Positions 8,616 to 15,867 are shown, counted from the first letter of the stretch. The stretch is 21,378 bases of DNA from an uncultured Litorilinea sp. (GCA_937922105.1 CAKZVN010000014.1:1-21378); one strand, 5' to 3'. Program-made: numbers and translations. The notes: a model not told the origin generated them from the letters alone.

Positions 8616-8621
8616 AGTATA
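8616..8621 (-). promoter_or_regulatory. candidate -10 for ftsH
   Basis: TATACT on the minus strand (8621-8616) lies about 30 nt upstream of the TTG start and 19 nt upstream of the AGGAGG site. No good -35 is seen at the usual distance, so the promoter is only a candidate. Confidence 0.35.
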
Positions 8622-8672
8622 CCGCATGGAGCGCAATTTCGGATAGTGTCCTGTGCTACGTTTACAGTAACA

Positions 8673-8702
8673 TTCGGCGCAATTGCATCAACTCTACATA
8701 AT
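8673..8702 (+). promoter_or_regulatory. weak candidate promoter for the rhodanese gene
   Basis: CATAAT (8697-8702) with TTCGGC 18 bp upstream is the best match in the divergent gap. It is a poor -35 and should be treated as a guess. Confidence 0.2.
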
Positions 8703-8766
8703 GACGTGGGCGGCACGACTAGGCTACGGCAACATGCCGATGTTTGGGGACCGCAAGGAGAAAATG

Positions 8767-9198
8767 ATGGGGCTTTGGGAACAGATCAAGCAGTGGATCG
8801 GGGGAACGCGCAAGTCCGCCGTGTCGCCGGTACCGCCGCGCGTGGTGGACGATGAGCCGGAGCCGGTGGTGCCGGAAATGACGGTGGAGGAATTGGACGC
8901 CGCGCTTGCCGGTGCGAATCCGCCGCTGGTATTGGATGTGCGCGAGCCGTATGAGTGGCGGCAAGTGCGTTTTGCCGTGGGGGTGCACATTCCTATGAAC
9001 GAGGTGCCGCAACGGCTGGGCGAGTTACCGGCGGACCGTGCGGTCGTGGTGGCCTGCGCGCACGGCAGTCGCTCCTACGGAGTGGCGGCATGGTTGATTG
9101 GGCAAGGCTATCAGGCGAGTAATTTGCGGGGCGGGATTACACGCTGGGCGCAGAGCGGCAAACCGGTGCTGCAAGGTGACCCGGCGACGCATGGTTGA
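8767..9198 (+). CDS. single-domain rhodanese-like protein
   Basis: Rhodanese domains carry sulfur as a persulfide on an active-site cysteine. Here the domain covers most of the 143-aa protein: LVLDVREPYEW marks the first conserved half and VVACAHGSRS the catalytic loop with Cys97. The C-terminal GYQASNLRGGITRW is typical of the family. Residues 1-45 are a short N-terminal extension with no signal peptide, so the protein is probably cytoplasmic. ATG 8767 is chosen because AAGGAG (8755-8760) lies 6 nt upstream; the ATG at 8764 is too close to it, and the longer TTG frame from 8683 has no support. The sulfur acceptor is unknown, and no moeZ, thiI or sulfur-pathway gene is adjacent. Confidence 0.9.
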   Translation: MGLWEQIKQWIGGTRKSAVSPVPPRVVDDEPEPVVPEMTVEELDAALAGANPPLVLDVREPYEWRQVRFAVGVHIPMNEVPQRLGELPADRAVVVACAHGSRSYGVAAWLIGQGYQASNLRGGITRWAQSGKPVLQGDPATHG

Positions 9199-9249
9199 GT
9201 GCGCTCTGCACGCTTTGCGCGCTTCTGCTGGATTCGTAAATCTGGTATG

Positions 9250-9284
9250 CGGAGGGCGGCGTAGGCTCTCCGGGGCGGTTTTTT
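9250..9284 (+). terminator. weak candidate terminator after the rhodanese gene
   Basis: CGGAG (9250-9254) pairs with CTCCG (9268-9272), followed by GGGCGG and six T residues (9279-9284). The stem is only 5 bp with a large loop, so this is weak. Confidence 0.3.
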
Positions 9285-9290
9285 CGGCGT

Positions 9291-9319
9291 TTGCGTTGTT
9301 GAGCAGTGACTGCTATACT
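9291..9319 (+). promoter_or_regulatory. sigma-70-type promoter for the PPK-like gene
   Basis: TTGCGT (9291-9296), a 17-bp spacer and TATACT (9314-9319), preceded by TGC (extended -10). A start near 9326 gives a leader of about 60 nt before ATG 9388. Confidence 0.7.
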
Positions 9320-9360
9320 TCTCCTTTACGATTTTTCATGTAAGAAACCCAGGGGAATCA

Positions 9361-9375
9361 GGCGCAGCTTGCGCC
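9361..9375 (+). promoter_or_regulatory. leader hairpin upstream of the PPK-like gene
   Basis: GGCGCA-GCT-TGCGCC is a perfect 6-bp stem with a 3-nt loop, ending 12 nt before the chosen ATG. It occupies the place where a ribosome site would be expected; the only G-rich tract (AGGGGA) lies upstream of the hairpin. It could reduce or gate translation. Confidence 0.4.
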
Positions 9376-9387
9376 GCATACGTGACT

Positions 9388-10434
9388 ATGTCCAGTGAAT
9401 TTGGCGTTTCATTGTCTTCCACAACCTCTAGCCAGACGTTCCAAACGGTGACGGCTGCTTCGGCGGCGCATGGCAATGCGCGGTTGGCGCATGGTCTGGC
9501 GGCGCGCTGTTTCGGCCCGCGCCGCGATTTGCCTGCGTGGTTGATGCAGCCTGCCCTGGCGTTGCAGGCGGCAACCGATCGGCGCAGGCCTCTGGCTGAG
9601 CGCGTAGCGGACTTGGCGGCTATGGTGGAGGGGATTGATGCGCTCTTTACGGACCATGTGGCGCCCAACTGGGAGTGGTTTCACCCGGCGCACTTGAATG
9701 TGCCGCCCGCGTATGAGGCCCTACCGCGCTGGGTGGAAAGTCTTTATGCCGAGGCTTCGCTGCTCCTGCGCCGCCACTTGCTGCCCGATCTCGCCGAGGC
9801 AGGGATCGCCATCCGCCCGGTGGTGCAAACCGACGAAAGCCAGCGTGCTTGGTTGCATCGTCATTTTATGCAGCGTATCTACCCGCTGTTGACGCCGCTG
9901 GCAGTGGACCCGGGGCGCCCCTTTCCGTTCATCAGCAGCGAGAGTTTCAACCTGCTGGTGGAGTTGCGTCGGCCCGAGGGGGCAGAGGAAGGGAACGGGG
10001 TGCCGCGCCTCTTTGCGCGCGTGAAGATTCCGGTGGAGACGCCCGCGCTGATTGCGCTGCCGGCGACGACACAAGGACCTGGGCTGCCGGGGCGGCGCAC
10101 TCCGGCGGTGCACGTGTGGACCGCGGATTTGGTGCGTTTTTTTGTGCATCATCTGTTTACGGGGATGCCCGTGCGCCGGGTCTACTTCTTCCGTATTGTG
10201 CGCGGGGAGACGGCGCTGCCAGGCGCGCCGCGCGTGGCTCCGGCGCGCCATCGTCGCCAGGAGGACCGCCCGGTGGTGCGCGTGGATGTGGAGCGGCGCA
10301 TGGAAGAGGGTGTACTGGCGTGGCTGGTGGAGCATCTGCGCTTGCCCGCCTATGCAGTGGCGCGGCATGAGAGCTTGCCGGAATGGCATGGGTTGCCTAC
10401 CCTCTGCGCGCGGTTGGCGGCGCATCCGGCCTAG
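9388..10434 (+). CDS. polyphosphate kinase-like protein with only the N-terminal and head domains
   Basis: The 348-aa protein matches the first half of PPK1, the enzyme that makes polyphosphate from ATP. The clearest match is LLTPLAVDPGRPFPFISSES at about residues 167-186, followed by the head-domain pattern (LFARVKIP, then FFVHHLFTGMPVRRVYFFRI). It stops near where PPK1 would enter its two phospholipase-D-like catalytic domains. Full PPK1 is about 690-720 aa, and both catalytic histidines lie in the missing half. No remnant of those domains is seen downstream, where the serS promoter and T-box begin. The usual N-terminal NLDEF-type motif is also changed here (EGIDALF). It therefore cannot be a complete kinase. 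It could be a regulatory or polyphosphate-binding derivative, or a decaying gene. Its own good promoter and open frame argue against simple decay. ATG 9388 is preferred over GTG 9382; neither has a good ribosome site. Confidence 0.75.
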   Translation: MSSEFGVSLSSTTSSQTFQTVTAASAAHGNARLAHGLAARCFGPRRDLPAWLMQPALALQAATDRRRPLAERVADLAAMVEGIDALFTDHVAPNWEWFHPAHLNVPPAYEALPRWVESLYAEASLLLRRHLLPDLAEAGIAIRPVVQTDESQRAWLHRHFMQRIYPLLTPLAVDPGRPFPFISSESFNLLVELRRPEGAEEGNGVPRLFARVKIPVETPALIALPATTQGPGLPGRRTPAVHVWTADLVRFFVHHLFTGMPVRRVYFFRIVRGETALPGAPRVAPARHRRQEDRPVVRVDVERRMEEGVLAWLVEHLRLPAYAVARHESLPEWHGLPTLCARLAAHPA

Positions 10435-10469
10435 TGTTGCGCGCGGCGGTCAGCAACACGGCGTAGCTT

Positions 10470-10499
10470 TTGACAAGCCAAAATCCGCTGTGCTACCAT
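10470..10499 (+). promoter_or_regulatory. serS: promoter of the T-box/serS unit
   Basis: A perfect TTGACA (10470-10475), an 18-bp spacer and TACCAT (10494-10499) with the extended TGC directly before it. Transcription would begin near 10506, about 25-35 nt before the T-box stem I. Confidence 0.8.
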
Positions 10500-10530
10500 C
10501 GTCTGCAGTAGGTCGGCAAACCGAACAAGC

Positions 10531-10767
10531 GATACGTTGAGCAGGGACAGGGCGCGGCGCACAGCCGTTCAGAGAGTTGCCGGGTGGTGCAAGGCAACCG
10601 GACGCGTCATCGCCAGCACCCTGCGAGTACCCGGCAGGCAATGGTCGGGCGGCTCCAGACCGTTATCCTGAAACGAGGCGCGTGGCGGCACATGGGGTCG
10701 CAATGCGCGAAGCCGGGTGGCACCACGAAGTCCCTTCGTCCTGTGGCAAGGACGTGGGGGCTTTTTT
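10531..10767 (+). promoter_or_regulatory. serS: T-box riboswitch, serine specific
   Basis: T-box leaders read the charging state of a tRNA and let the gene be expressed when uncharged tRNA builds up. The stem I base is GCAGGG (10541-10546) paired with CCCTGC (10619-10624). AGAGAG follows at 10571-10576, and a distal stem GTTGCC/GGCAAC encloses GGGTGGTGCAA. The specifier triplet is AGC (10615-10617), a serine codon, followed by the usual A just before the basal helix. The T-box proper is at 10706-10727, core GGGTGGCACCACG. Its TGGC is complementary to GCCA, the 3' end of a tRNA with discriminator G, as serine tRNAs have. A terminator with six T residues closes the leader and serS follows. Confidence 0.93.
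10737..10767 (+). terminator. T-box regulated intrinsic terminator
   Basis: CGTCCT (10737-10742) pairs with AGGACG (10749-10754) around GTGGCA. CCC and GGG on either side probably extend the stem, and TTTTTT follows at 10762-10767. The upstream bases overlap the T-box, as expected for competing terminator and antiterminator folds. Confidence 0.8.
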
Positions 10768-10838
10768 GTTGCGCGATGCGGTTGAGTCGGTTCGGGGACG
10801 CCGACCCGATCGGCGGATGGTTGGGGAGTCGGTGCGAT

Positions 10839-10858
10839 TTTATGTGAATTTATGTGAA
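10839..10858 (+). repeat. exact 10-bp tandem repeat before the serS ribosome site
   Basis: TTTATGTGAA occurs twice head to tail (10839-10848 and 10849-10858), directly before the GGAGG site. It is an AT-rich patch in GC-rich DNA. Each unit contains ATGTGA, a start codon immediately followed by a stop codon. Confidence 0.8.
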
Positions 10859-10876
10859 TAGGAGGAGCGAAAACCG

Positions 10877-12154
10877 ATGTTGGATATCCGTTGGATGCGC
10901 GAGCATCGTGCCGAATTGGCTGCGGCGATGGCTAAACTGAACGACACGGAAGCACCGTGGGAAAAGGCGCTGGAACTGGACGAGCGGCGTCGCGCCATCT
11001 TGACCCGCGTCGAGGCGCTGCGCGCCGAGCGCAACAGCGGCTCCAAGGAGGTGGGGCGGCTCTATCAAGCCGGGCAGCGCAGCGAGGCCGATGCGCTCAA
11101 GGCGCGCATGGCGTCCATCGGCGACGAGATTGCGCAACTGGATGCGGAACTGCGCGAGGTGGAAGCTGCGTTCAACGATGCCATGTTGCGCATCCCCAAC
11201 CCGCCCGATCCGGAAGCCCCGGTTGCGCCCGACGAGAGCGGCAACCGAGTGGTGTTGGAAGTGGGCACGCGACCGTCCTTTGCGTTTACGCCGCTGGCTC
11301 ACTGGGACTTGGGCGAGAAGCTGGGCATCATTGACGTGGAGCGTGGGGCGAAGTTGGCGGGCAGCCGTTTCTATGTGTTGCGCGGTGCAGGCGCGCTGCT
11401 CCAGCGCGCGCTGGCGAATTACTTCCTCGATGTGCACACCACCGAGCATGGCTATGAGGAAGTTTATCCGCCCTTCATGGTGCGCGGCGAGTGTATGGTG
11501 GGCACGGGCAATCTGCCCAAGTTCGGCGACAATCTCTACCGCGATGTGGAGGAAGATTACTGGTTCATTCCCACCGCCGAGGTGCCGGTGACCAATTTGC
11601 ACCGGGACGAGATTCTGGCGGCGAGCGATCTGCCGCGCTATTACGTGGCGCATACCCCTTGCTTCCGTCGCGAGAAGCTCTCGGCGGGCAAGGATGTGCG
11701 CGGCATCAAACGCGTCCACCAGTTCGAGAAGGTGGAGATGGTGAAGTTTGTTGCGCCTGAGCATGGGCGGGCCGAGTTGGAGTCGTTGGTCGCTAATGCC
11801 GAGGTGTTGGTGGCGCGGCTGGGTTTGCCCTATCGCCGCGTGCTGATCGCCACGGGCGATCTCTCCTTTGTGGCTTGCCTGAAGTATGACATCGAGGTGT
11901 GGGCCGCGGGCTGCCAAGAGTGGCTGGAGATCAGCTCGTGCTCGTGGTTTCGCGATTTCCAGGCGCGGCGCGCCAACATCCGTTATCGCACCGCGGAGGG
12001 CAAGATCGAGTATGTGCACACGCTCAACGGGTCGGGGCTAGCCTTGCCGCGCATCATCATTGCCATTTTGGAGAACTATCAGCAGCCGGACGGCACGGTC
12101 GTGGTGCCGGAGGTGCTGCGACCCTACATGGGGGGACGCAGCGTGATCGGCTGA
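10877..12154 (+). CDS. serS: seryl-tRNA synthetase
   Basis: A class II synthetase that charges tRNA-Ser with serine in the cytoplasm. The 425-aa length is typical. Residues about 25-105 form the long helical coiled-coil arm that grips the tRNA-Ser variable arm. Motif 2 begins at CFRREKLSAGKDVRGIKRVH (from residue 262). Motif 3 is NGSGLALPRIIIAILENYQ (384-402), with the Leu-Pro-Arg form also seen in Thermus-type enzymes. The C-terminus (VVVPEVLRPYMGG) is normal. ATG 10877 has a strong GGAGG at 10861-10865. Expression is controlled by the upstream serine T-box, and two tRNA-Ser genes lie about 3.5 kb beyond the stop. Confidence 0.98.
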   Translation: MLDIRWMREHRAELAAAMAKLNDTEAPWEKALELDERRRAILTRVEALRAERNSGSKEVGRLYQAGQRSEADALKARMASIGDEIAQLDAELREVEAAFNDAMLRIPNPPDPEAPVAPDESGNRVVLEVGTRPSFAFTPLAHWDLGEKLGIIDVERGAKLAGSRFYVLRGAGALLQRALANYFLDVHTTEHGYEEVYPPFMVRGECMVGTGNLPKFGDNLYRDVEEDYWFIPTAEVPVTNLHRDEILAASDLPRYYVAHTPCFRREKLSAGKDVRGIKRVHQFEKVEMVKFVAPEHGRAELESLVANAEVLVARLGLPYRRVLIATGDLSFVACLKYDIEVWAAGCQEWLEISSCSWFRDFQARRANIRYRTAEGKIEYVHTLNGSGLALPRIIIAILENYQQPDGTVVVPEVLRPYMGGRSVIG

Positions 12155-12200
12155 CCGACGCGACCGCAATCGCTTCCGATCGGTGAATGGGTCCCTGTTA

Positions 12201-12234
12201 CCTGTGCCGTCTCGCCTAAGCGGGACGGCACAGG
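12201..12234 (+). terminator. serS: 15-bp hairpin after serS
   Basis: CCTGTGCCGTCTCGC, loop CTAA, then the complement with one G-U pair. The stem is very stable but has no T tract after it, so it may need Rho or act mainly as an mRNA 3' end. It lies 47 nt past the serS stop. Nothing that looks coding is seen between it and the next start at 12394. Confidence 0.6.
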
Positions 12235-12393
12235 CGCGTGTAGAGGCTCTTACAGAAGCGCGTATCGCTTTGCGTGTACTGTTACCCGGACGGCGGCAGC
12301 GCGACGAGCGTAGGCTTTGACAAATCCGCCGCGCATGATTGTCGCAGTACCGGGCGTGTAAGTAGCCCCGGCGGGAGGGAGACAGAGACCTAC

Positions 12394-12999
12394 ATGCGAG
12401 ATGTGGCGTTGCGGGCGATGAAAGATGAACTGCTTACCCCGGTGGCGGCGCGCTGGTTCACCGCGGTGCATCCCAACGTGGTGTCGTTGGTGGCGCTCGG
12501 GGTGGGGTTGGCTGCGGCAGCGTCCGTGATGATTGGACAGATGTGGCTGGGGTTGGTGCTCTGGCTGGCAAACCGGCTGTTGGACGGGCTGGACGGGCTG
12601 GTGGCGCGCGTCCACGGCAAGCAGAGCGATCTGGGCGGCTACTTGGACCTATTGTTGGACTTCGTGGTCTATCTGGCGGTGCCGCTGGCGTTTGTCTACG
12701 CCGCCCCGACGACGTTCAATCTGTGGGCCGGGCTAATTTTGGTGAGCGTCTATGTGTTGAATGTCGTGTCATGGACGGTCTTGGCTGCGATTCTGGAAAA
12801 GACACAGGTGCGCATGCCGGGGCGGATGACCAGTATTGAGATGCCCGCCGGGTTGATTGAGGGCGCGGAGACGATCTTGTTCTATGCATTGTTTTTTCTG
12901 TTGCCGGGCGCAGTGGGCTGGCTTTTCCTGGTGATGGCTGCGCTGGTGTTGTTTACCGTGGGACAGCGCGTGGTGTGGGCCGCGCGATATTTGGATTGA
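12394..12999 (+). CDS. CDP-alcohol phosphatidyltransferase family protein
   Basis: These integral membrane enzymes swap the CMP of a CDP-activated lipid or alcohol for another alcohol to make phospholipid headgroups. The full signature D-G-x2-A-R-x8-G-x3-D-x3-D is present: D67, G68, A71, R72, G81, D85 and D89. The 201-aa protein has about five or six hydrophobic segments, which suits a small family member. Substrate cannot be assigned; phosphatidylglycerolphosphate or phosphatidylinositol-phosphate synthase-like roles are both possible. I chose ATG 12394, with GGAGGG 14 nt upstream. ATG 12418 (MKDELLTP) is a fair alternative. The gene heads a likely three-gene membrane/redox operon. Confidence 0.88.
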   Translation: MRDVALRAMKDELLTPVAARWFTAVHPNVVSLVALGVGLAAAASVMIGQMWLGLVLWLANRLLDGLDGLVARVHGKQSDLGGYLDLLLDFVVYLAVPLAFVYAAPTTFNLWAGLILVSVYVLNVVSWTVLAAILEKTQVRMPGRMTSIEMPAGLIEGAETILFYALFFLLPGAVGWLFLVMAALVLFTVGQRVVWAARYLD

Positions 13000-13014
13000 G
13001 GATTTGGATTGAGG
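12989..13014 (+). repeat. exact 13-bp tandem duplication spanning a stop codon
   Basis: ATTTGGATTGAGG occurs twice with no gap (12989-13001 and 13002-13014). The first copy encodes the last residues and the TGA of the phosphatidyltransferase gene, so the second copy is a downstream echo of the gene end. It is most likely a replication-slippage duplication. Confidence 0.9.
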
Positions 13015-13092
13015 GCATGTGCCCCGGCACGGAGACGCGACAATTCGCGTTTTGGTGAAGTGAGCGAAGCATTGAGGTGGCGCGAGGTGAGG

Positions 13093-13860
13093 ATGCAAAG
13101 TCAACGGTCGGACGTTGTCACGCCGGATAGGCCGATCGCCACACGGGTGCTATCGGCCCAGGGGGCACAAAAGTGGGCGGCAGTGATCGGGTGGGCGGTG
13201 CTGCTCGCGGTCTATGTGGGGTATGCCCGCATTCATGGTCTCGGCCCGCTGCAAGCTGTGCAAGAACTCATCGGCCTCATGCATCAGAGCATGTGGGGGC
13301 CGTTGATCTATATTGCGCTCTATGCCGTGCGTCCGTTGGTCTTTTTTTCGGCGACGCTGTTGTCGTTGGCGGGCGGTTTCTTGTTTGGCCCGCTGTGGGG
13401 AATCATCTACACGGTGTTGGCGTCGAATCTGTCGGCGCTGGTTGCCTATGGGATTGGGCGTTATTTCGGCACAGGGCTGGTGGACCGGGAGCAGATGGGC
13501 GGCTGGTTCAGCCGCTATGCCGCGCGGATGCGCAGCCACAGCTTTGAGACGGTGTTGATCATGCGCTTTATTTACTTGCCTTACGACTGGGTGAGCTATG
13601 CGGCGGGGCTGTTGCATGTGAACGCGCGGGCGTTTTTCTGGGCGACTTTTTGGGGGTGTCTGCCGGGGACCGTGTCGTTTGTGTTGGCGGGCGCATCGCT
13701 TGAGGGTGGCTTTGACGGCAGCTTACCACATGTGAACCCGTGGGCGCTGGCGGCATCGGTGGCGATCTTCGTGGGCAGTTTGTGGCTGTCGCGGTTGCTC
13801 AAGCGTCGCGAGGCAAGGCAGATGGCACAACCCGGCGCGAAACGTGAGCCGCAGCCATGA
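13093..13860 (+). CDS. TVP38/TMEM64 family (DedA-like) membrane protein
   Basis: The 255-aa polytopic membrane protein carries the family core: YAVRPLVFFSATLLSLAGG, then FLFGPLWGIIYTVLASNLSA, then a hydrophilic segment, then MRFIYLPYDWVSYAAGLLHV and the small-residue-rich WGCLPGTVSFVLAGASL. Family members are linked to lipid scrambling or transport across membranes. The start is ATG 13093 behind GAGGTGAGG; GTG 13087 is also possible. The upstream in-frame extension from 13009 overlaps the tandem duplication and is unlikely. The gene overlaps the next one by 4 bp (ATGA), a sign of translational coupling. In several bacteria the same two domains are fused into one protein, which supports a joint role with the flavoprotein. 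The Arg/Ala-rich C-terminus is cytoplasmic-looking. Confidence 0.88.
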   Translation: MQSQRSDVVTPDRPIATRVLSAQGAQKWAAVIGWAVLLAVYVGYARIHGLGPLQAVQELIGLMHQSMWGPLIYIALYAVRPLVFFSATLLSLAGGFLFGPLWGIIYTVLASNLSALVAYGIGRYFGTGLVDREQMGGWFSRYAARMRSHSFETVLIMRFIYLPYDWVSYAAGLLHVNARAFFWATFWGCLPGTVSFVLAGASLEGGFDGSLPHVNPWALAASVAIFVGSLWLSRLLKRREARQMAQPGAKREPQP

Positions 13861-15437
13861 CGACCGCACAACGGAACCAGGCAGAAGCGGTTGCCGCAGC
13901 GGCACCGGTGGCGCCAACCCATCGTTTCGGTACGATTGCGCCCGCAGACGAGGCTAACCGTCTGCTGCTGGCGAATGTGCACCCGCCGGATTGGCAAAAC
14001 CCGACGCCGACCGGGCGCTATAACTTGGTGGTGGTAGGCGGTGGATCGGCAGGGCTGGTGGCGGCGGCGGGCGCGGCGGGGCTGGGCGCCAAGGTCGCGC
14101 TGGTGGAACGCCACCTGCTGGGGGGTGATTGTCTGAATGCGGGCTGCGTGCCCTCCAAGAGCGTGCTGCGCGCCGGGAAGGTGTTGGGCGAGTTGCGTCG
14201 CGCAGGCGAATTCGGCGTGCAGGTGGGCGGCCCGGTAACGGTGGATTTCGGCGCGGTGATGGCGCGCATGCGTACAGTGCGCGCAGGGATCAGCGCACAT
14301 GATTCTGCCAAGCGTTTTCGTCAATTGGGTGTGGATGTCTACTTGGGCGAGGGCCATTTCAGCGGTCCCCAAAGTTTTCAGGTGGGGGATCGGACGCTGC
14401 ACTTTGCCAAAGCGGTGATCGCCACCGGGTCGCGGCCTTTTGTGCCGGATGTGGCGGGCTTAACAGAGACCGGCTATCTGACCAACGAAACGTTCTTTGA
14501 GTTGACCGAGCTGCCTCGGCGCGTCGCGGTGATCGGCGGCGGGCCGATCGGTGTGGAATTGGCGCAGGCGTTGGCGCGTTTCGGCGCGGCGGTGACGTTG
14601 CTGGAACAGGGGCCGCGCGTGATGCCGCGCGATGATCCCGACGCCTCCGCGCTGGTGGCGCAGGCGTTGGCGCGCGACGGTGTCTCGCTGCGTCTGGGCG
14701 CGCAACTCGTCGCGGTGACGGCGGGAGCTGTCGGTCAATCGGTGCGCTTTCGCGCGGACGGCGCAACACATGAGATCGTGGTGGATGCCATTCTGGTGGC
14801 GGCAGGCCGCGTGCCCAATGTCGAGGGCCTGGGACTGGACGCCGCGGGCGTCGAGACCACTGCCGGCGGCGTGATGGTGGACGATACGTTGCGGACCACC
14901 AACCCCCGCATCTACGCCGCGGGGGATGTGGCGTATCGCTATCGCTTTACGCATATGGCGGATGCAACCGCACGCATTGTCTTGCGCAATGCGCTTTTCC
15001 CCGGTCCTAAGCAGAGAGTGAGTGCACTGGTGGTGCCGTGGACGACCTATACCGACCCAGAGGTGGCGCACGTGGGCTTGACGCCGGAGGAGGCTGCGGC
15101 CCAGGGGGTTGCGCTGCGCACATTTACCCATCCCATTGCTGCCACCGACCGTGGGCGCGCCGACGGTGATCTGGAAGGCTTTGTGCGTGTGCATGTCAAA
15201 CCGGGCAGCGACAAGATTCTGGGCGCGACCATCGTGGCGCGCCATGCGGGCGAGATGATCTCCGAAATCACCCTGGCGATGGTCGCCGGGGCGGGACTCA
15301 AGACGTTGGGCGGGGTGATCCATCCCTACCCGACCCAGGCCGAAGCCATCCGCAAGGTGGCGGATGCGTACAATCGCACGCGCTTGACGCCGCTGGTGCA
15401 GCGCCTGTTCGGCTGGTGGCTGGCACGCAGCCGGTAG
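13857..15437 (+). CDS. mercuric-reductase-like FAD/NAD(P) disulfide oxidoreductase
   Basis: The 526-aa flavoprotein belongs to the dihydrolipoamide dehydrogenase/MerA fold. FAD site GGGSAG is at 61-66, the redox disulfide is Cys92/Cys97 (GGDCLNAGCVPSKS), the NAD(P) site GGGPIG is at 227-232, the second FAD contact is IYAAGDV, and the dimerisation domain ends the protein. The two active-site cysteines are the only cysteines in it. At the position of the catalytic His of lipoamide dehydrogenases the motif reads HPYPTQAE, so Tyr491 replaces His, as in MerA. However, the MerA C-terminal Cys-Cys pair and the N-terminal metal-binding domain are absent, and no merR, merT or merP is nearby. The true substrate is therefore unknown and mercury reduction is doubtful. 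The first 50 residues are an Ala-rich extension. ATG 13857 overlaps the TVP38 stop by 4 bp. Confidence 0.9.
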   Translation: MTTAQRNQAEAVAAAAPVAPTHRFGTIAPADEANRLLLANVHPPDWQNPTPTGRYNLVVVGGGSAGLVAAAGAAGLGAKVALVERHLLGGDCLNAGCVPSKSVLRAGKVLGELRRAGEFGVQVGGPVTVDFGAVMARMRTVRAGISAHDSAKRFRQLGVDVYLGEGHFSGPQSFQVGDRTLHFAKAVIATGSRPFVPDVAGLTETGYLTNETFFELTELPRRVAVIGGGPIGVELAQALARFGAAVTLLEQGPRVMPRDDPDASALVAQALARDGVSLRLGAQLVAVTAGAVGQSVRFRADGATHEIVVDAILVAAGRVPNVEGLGLDAAGVETTAGGVMVDDTLRTTNPRIYAAGDVAYRYRFTHMADATARIVLRNALFPGPKQRVSALVVPWTTYTDPEVAHVGLTPEEAAAQGVALRTFTHPIAATDRGRADGDLEGFVRVHVKPGSDKILGATIVARHAGEMISEITLAMVAGAGLKTLGGVIHPYPTQAEAIRKVADAYNRTRLTPLVQRLFGWWLARSR

Positions 15438-15466
15438 GTGTCCCAGAGTTTCGGGGACGAAATTAT

Positions 15467-15495
15467 TTGACAGAACAGGGCGCTGAGCCTATACT
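15467..15495 (+). promoter_or_regulatory. consensus promoter for the two tRNA-Ser genes
   Basis: TTGACA (15467-15472), a 17-bp spacer and TATACT (15490-15495), near-perfect sigma-70 consensus. The start would be near 15502, about 74 nt before tRNA-Ser(UGA). It lies 30 bp past the flavoprotein stop. Confidence 0.85.
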
Positions 15496-15575
15496 GGACA
15501 AATCAGCGCGCAAGCGGTGACCGACTTTGGACAGCCGTAGATCGGCCGGGCGGTGCCTACGGCACATGCCAACCT

Positions 15576-15667
<92 letters not shown>

Positions 15668-15698
15668 AGTTGGTTGCCGGTTTGCCGATGGTTCCAGA

Positions 15699-15797
<99 letters not shown>

Positions 15798-15817
15798 TTA
15801 CTTTGCCCCCCGGCGGC

Positions 15818-15846
15818 TTGGCTCGCCATCAGGGGTGTGGTATACT
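15818..15846 (+). promoter_or_regulatory. promoter of tRNA-Arg
   Basis: TTGGCT (15818-15823), a 17-bp spacer and TATACT (15841-15846), preceded by TGG (extended -10). The predicted start is about 15 nt before the tRNA, so this tRNA is separately transcribed from the two serine tRNAs. Confidence 0.8.
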
Positions 15847-15867
15847 GACAACAAGTCAATCAAGTAT

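Noticed and set aside
10435..10869. Possible lost C-terminal half of PPK after a frameshift
   Set aside because: No frame here shows PPK catalytic sequence. The region is fully accounted for by the serS promoter and T-box leader.
10850..12019. 389-aa open frame antisense to serS
   Set aside because: A shadow of seryl-tRNA synthetase with no ribosome site or domain signal.
12317..12322. TTGACA upstream of the phosphatidyltransferase gene as a -35
   Set aside because: No acceptable -10 lies 16-18 bp downstream; the best AT-rich hexamers are at 11 or 14 bp.
13857..15437. Mercury resistance operon
   Set aside because: The flavoprotein lacks the metal-binding N-terminus and the C-terminal Cys-Cys pair, and no merR, merT or merP gene is adjacent.
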